Shown: positions 8,228-10,493 of the stretch, in pieces
Layout of the letters: every line of letters starts with the position of its first letter
Numbering within the stretch: position 1 is the stretch's first letter
NCBI GenBank assembly: GCA_003542385.1
Contig: DPKT01000109.1
Location: 1-10,493 of the forward strand
Source: Desulfomicrobium sp.
GTDB taxonomy: Bacteria > Desulfobacterota > Desulfovibrionia > Desulfovibrionales > Desulfomicrobiaceae
Reading direction: 5' to 3'
Length of the DNA stretch: 10,493 bases
Program-made: the position numbers and the translations under genes
The notes under the pieces: model-generated
Told to the model about the DNA's origin: nothing
Databases searched by the model: none
The model's input: only the letters and a program-made list of their open reading frames with translations

Positions 8228-9591
8228 TTATGAGCCGCCTTTTTTCAAGCGCTTGCTGAGCGCCGGCTGGGAGATGCCGAGCCAGCGTGCGGCCAGGGTC
8301 TGGACGCCGCCTGCGCGGCTCATGGCTTCGCGCACGAGGGCCTGCACGGTCTCCTCGATGGTCGGCAGGGCGGCGGGAAAGCACAGTTCTTCGGCCGCGC
8401 CGAACAGTTCCGGGGTGTCGTTGTCCGGCCCGCAGCTGAAGTCCCCGCCGTTCCAGCGGCCCATGGCGTCGAAGACGAAGGCGCGCAGTTCGCGCACGTT
8501 GCCGGGGAAGGGGTAGGCACGCAGGCGGCTGACGAGGCAGCGGCTCGGCTTCGGCGCGTCCTTGCCGAAACTGGTCGCGGCCTCGGCGATGAAAAGCTCC
8601 AGCAGCACGGGGATGTCCTCGGGGCGTTCGCGCAGGGGCGGGATGCGGACCATGTGGGTGCGCAGGCGGTAGTAGAGGTCCTTGCGGAAGCGGCCCTCGC
8701 GGGTCATGGCCTCCAGGTCGCGGTTGGTGGCCACCACGACCCGGGCCTCGGACGGGCGGGGCACGTCGGCCCCCAGGGGCAGGTACTCCCGCTCCTGCAG
8801 CAGGCGCAGCAGCTTGACCTGCGACGATTCGCCCAGATCGCCGATCTCGTCGAGGAAGAGCACGCCGTCGGCGGCCTGTTCCACCAGCCCCTTGCGGGCG
8901 GCGACCGCCCCGGTGAAGGCCCCCTTGCGGTGCCCGAACAGGGTGTCGCTGAAGACCGTGTCGTCGAGTCCGGCCACGTTGACGGCCACGAAGGGTTTGC
9001 GCTGGCAGGTCAGCTTGTGCACGGCCCGCGCGGCCAGTTCCTTGCCGACGCCCGTCTCGCCGAAGATGAGGATGGGTTCGGGCGACGCGCCCACCGCCTC
9101 CAGGTACTGGAAGATCTGCCGCATCTTGGGGCTGTCCGTGGCGAAGTGCTCGAAGGCCTCGGGCCGGGTCAGTCGGTCCAGCACGAGGCACTGGCGCAGG
9201 GACGTGTTCTCGCGGCGCAGCCGGCTCATCTCCAGAGCCGTGCGCACGGAGGCCACCAGGCGCTCCTCCTCCACGGGCTTGGCCAGATAGTCCAGGGCGC
9301 CGAGCTTCATGCACTCCACGGCCGACTCGATGGATTCCACGCCCGTGGCCACGATGACGGGCAGTTCCGGACGCGCCTCCCGCACATGGGCCAGGATCTC
9401 CTGACCGGTCACGCCGGGCATGCTCAGGTCGAGGATCATGGCCCCCAGAGGGCGTTCGTCGATGATGCGCAGGGCCTCGGCCGGGTTCTGGCAGCAGACG
9501 GTGTTGTCGATGCCGCTCGAGCGCAGGCACAGGTCGAAGCTGTTCAGGATGTCGGCCTCGTCGTCGACGATGAGGACGGGAAAGGGCTGGA

Positions 9592-9595
<4 letters not shown>
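8228..9595 (-). CDS. NtrC-family sigma-54-dependent response regulator
   Basis: This 455-residue regulator has the full three-domain layout. The receiver domain (about 5-120) has acidic D11 and D12, phosphoacceptor D56 in LDLSMPG, T84 and K106. The AAA+ domain has Walker A GETGVGKE at 179-186, the sigma-54-contacting loop GAFTGA at 225-230, Walker B VLFLDE at 245-250, and an arginine-rich RFRKDLYYRLR segment. The C-terminus ends in a Fis-type helix-turn-helix (about 431-452, TLAARWLGISQPALSKRLKK). All key residues are intact, so it should activate sigma-54 promoters by ATP hydrolysis after phosphorylation. The start at 9595 overlaps the kinase stop (ATGA) and has AAGGAG 10 bases upstream; the long upstream extension in the same frame is shadow of the kinase. 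The nearest target is the -24/-12 promoter of the hydroxylase operon next door. The signal is unknown. Confidence 0.95.

Positions 9596-10493
<898 letters not shown>

Overview
The window is GC-rich and every gene I can support lies on the minus strand, so it reads from right to left. The protein set fits a Desulfovibrio-like sulfate-reducing member of the Desulfobacterota: a molybdenum hydroxylase, an NfnAB-type electron-bifurcating transhydrogenase, a sigma-54 enhancer-binding response regulator, and a histidine kinase with a long HEINNPNN-type dimerisation domain. This placement is inferred from protein style and gene content, because the window holds no rRNA or other phylogenetic marker.

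The right end (10493 to 8228) encodes a two-component system. It consists of the C-terminal 299 residues of a PAS-type histidine kinase and, with a 4-base ATGA overlap, a complete 455-residue NtrC-family response regulator. An intergenic region of about 254 bases follows (8227 to 7974). In the direction of transcription it holds an 18-bp inverted repeat that could be the activator site, a strong rho-independent terminator closing the regulator operon, a 10-bp palindrome, and a near-consensus -24/-12 (sigma-54) promoter with a leader of roughly 54 bases.

The rest of the window (7973 to 1) looks like one long co-directional operon of eight genes. The order is: FAD subunit, [2Fe-2S] subunit and molybdopterin subunit of a xanthine dehydrogenase-family hydroxylase; a signal-peptide-bearing outer-membrane transporter-like protein; NfnA and NfnB; and the selenium-dependent molybdenum hydroxylase accessory proteins YqeB and YqeC (YqeC runs off the left edge). 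Two ATGA overlaps and short gaps tie most of the genes together. Two perfect GC-rich hairpins without U-tracts sit at the hydroxylase/transporter and NfnB/YqeB junctions.

The proposed logic is as follows. The kinase and regulator sense an unknown signal and switch on the hydroxylase operon through sigma-54. The outer-membrane protein may let the substrate in. The hydroxylase, probably carrying a labile selenium-modified Mo cofactor installed with YqeB and YqeC, oxidises an N-heterocyclic or aromatic compound. NfnAB may connect the released NAD(P)H to ferredoxin. The substrate is not determined; by hand alignment a residue typical of true xanthine dehydrogenases is replaced in the Mo subunit.
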